NCBI GenBank assembly: GCA_007129335.1
Contig: SKVS01000315.1
Location: forward strand, 1 to 6,780
Length of the DNA: 6,780 nt
Direction: 5' to 3'
Source of the DNA: Spirochaetaceae bacterium
GTDB lineage: Bacteria; Spirochaetota; Spirochaetia; DSM-27196; Salinispiraceae
The first letter of the stretch is position 1; each line of letters starts with the position of its first letter. The translations under genes were made by a program, and so were the position numbers. Positions 6,185 through 6,780 of this stretch are shown here, piece after piece. Below the pieces are notes generated by a model, which saw nothing but the letters and a program-made list of their open reading frames with translations, had not been told where the DNA came from and searched no databases.

Positions 6185-6297
6185 AGTGTACAGAAGCTTG
6201 TAAAACACACCACCCTTCCTGGTGTATCATGAACACCCCCACCATGGATGGGGGTGTTTCTCTTTTTTTCACAAGTTTTACCAAGCTTTGGTACACT
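6185..6297. repeat. Long imperfect inverted repeat enclosing the ald terminator
   Basis: The left arm (6185-6206) pairs with the right arm (6275-6297): AGTGTAC with GTACACT (7 bp), then two non-canonical positions, AAGCTT with AAGCTT (6 bp), a bulged C at 6282, and GTAAAAC with GTTTTAC (7 bp). Inside lie a 6-bp hairpin (ACACCA/TGGTGT, 6207-6225) and the terminator hairpin (6232-6258). The whole would fold as a three-way or cruciform-like junction in RNA or DNA. It ends 11 nt before the alr Shine-Dalgarno. It could be a leader switch for alr or a small palindromic mobile element; no target-site duplication is evident. Confidence 0.6.
6232..6269 (+). terminator. Rho-independent terminator after ald
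   Basis: A 10-bp perfect stem AACACCCCCA/TGGGGGTGTT (6232-6241 with 6249-6258) with a 7-nt loop is followed by TCTC and seven T (6263-6269). It should end ald transcripts about 90 nt after the stop codon. As no convincing promoter lies between it and alr, alr may depend on readthrough. Confidence 0.9.
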
Positions 6298-6320
6298 TCC
6301 TAATCAACGGAGGTCCCTAC

Positions 6321-6780
6321 ATGAACATCCACATATCCCCACCACAACGAGAAACCAGAGCCTATATAGACCTCTCCGCCCTGGAACATAATTTCAAGAT
6401 TTTGGCCAACCAGGTACCAGGAACACCACTGATGCCTGCAGTCAAAGCCAACGCCTATGGACACGGCAGCGTAGAGGTAGCCAGGATTTGCCAGAACAAT
6501 GGAGCAGCCCTGCTCGCTGTTGCAACCCTTATAGAATGCCATACCCTGTTAACCAACGGTATAACCACTCCCGTTCTCATACTCCAGGATCTGTTCCCCG
6601 ATGAGGTGGATGTTGCCATACAACTGGGTGCCCGAATGGCATGCGGCAGCCTTGCTTACGCTCAGCTTGTATCGGAAAAAGCCCAAAAGATCGGCAGCCG
6701 GGCAAAATTACATGTAAATGTGGATACAGGAATAGGACGAATCGGCATGTATTCCCAGGACCCAGTTGAGGACCTCATGG
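6321..6780 (+). CDS. alr: Alanine racemase, N-terminal part (cut by window end)
   Basis: The first 153 codons of a fold-type III pyridoxal-phosphate enzyme that interconverts L- and D-alanine; D-alanine goes into peptidoglycan. AYIDLSALEHNFKIL (14-28) is the usual entry to the TIM-barrel domain. K42 in AVKANAYGHG is the lysine that holds the cofactor, and VDTGIGRIGM (134-143) carries the conserved arginine R140 that contacts the PLP ring in known structures. The C-terminal beta domain with the catalytic tyrosine is outside the window. ATG 6321 follows GGAGGT (6309-6314) with 6 nt between. The gene follows ald on the same strand, separated by a terminator and a long inverted repeat. A role in using D-alanine as a nutrient through Ald, beside cell-wall supply, is suggested by its neighbours only. 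Confidence 0.94.
   Translation, partial: MNIHISPPQRETRAYIDLSALEHNFKILANQVPGTPLMPAVKANAYGHGSVEVARICQNNGAALLAVATLIECHTLLTNGITTPVLILQDLFPDEVDVAIQLGARMACGSLAYAQLVSEKAQKIGSRAKLHVNVDTGIGRIGMYSQDPVEDLM

Noticed and set aside
6181..6320. T-box leader before alr
   Set aside because: No AGGGTGGNACCGCG-like T-box sequence or specifier-loop structure is visible; only a terminator and inverted repeats are present.

Overview
The window reads as a chromosomal segment of a diderm (Gram-negative-type) bacterium of moderate GC content. The diderm reading rests on a large SppA-type peptidase carrying an export signal and an apparent outer-membrane beta-barrel domain. A spirochaete or a similar diderm is my guess from the style of that protein, not something the sequence proves. 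There is no rRNA, tRNA, phage, CRISPR or intact insertion sequence.

Layout. Positions 1-95 (minus) hold the first 31 codons of a gene that leaves the window, probably a CDP-alcohol phosphatidyltransferase such as pgsA. It diverges from sppA (186-2600, plus), an 804-residue protein with a signal peptide, a beta-rich N-terminal domain of about 210-230 residues, and a double-domain S49 signal peptide peptidase. A 268-bp convergent gap (2601-2868) follows, holding a bidirectional-looking terminator hairpin and two diverged tandem copies of an 86-88 bp unit that folds into a two-tier hairpin.

From 2869 to the right edge lies an alanine locus. agcS (2869-4230, minus) is a sodium:alanine symporter. 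It diverges from an lrp/asnC-family regulator gene (4437-4889, plus), which is followed by ald, alanine dehydrogenase (5068-6180, plus), and alr, alanine racemase (6321 to beyond 6780, plus, cut by the window). In concert, AgcS would import alanine with Na+, Ald would oxidise L-alanine to pyruvate, ammonium and NADH (or run in reverse), Alr would interconvert L- and D-alanine for catabolism or peptidoglycan, and the Lrp-type protein would be the natural local regulator.

The control regions are the less ordinary part. The agcS/lrp spacer has a 35-bp, almost pure A/T tract beside a GTCAA-N5-TTGAC palindrome. The ald promoter region has an 8-bp inverted repeat (CACGATTT / AAATCGTG) bracketing its probable -35 element. 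Between ald and alr a strong terminator is enclosed by a long imperfect inverted repeat that closes just before the alr ribosome binding site. I see no wholly new multi-gene system. The best leads are the barrel-SppA fusion, the tandem structured repeats and the nested palindrome before alr.
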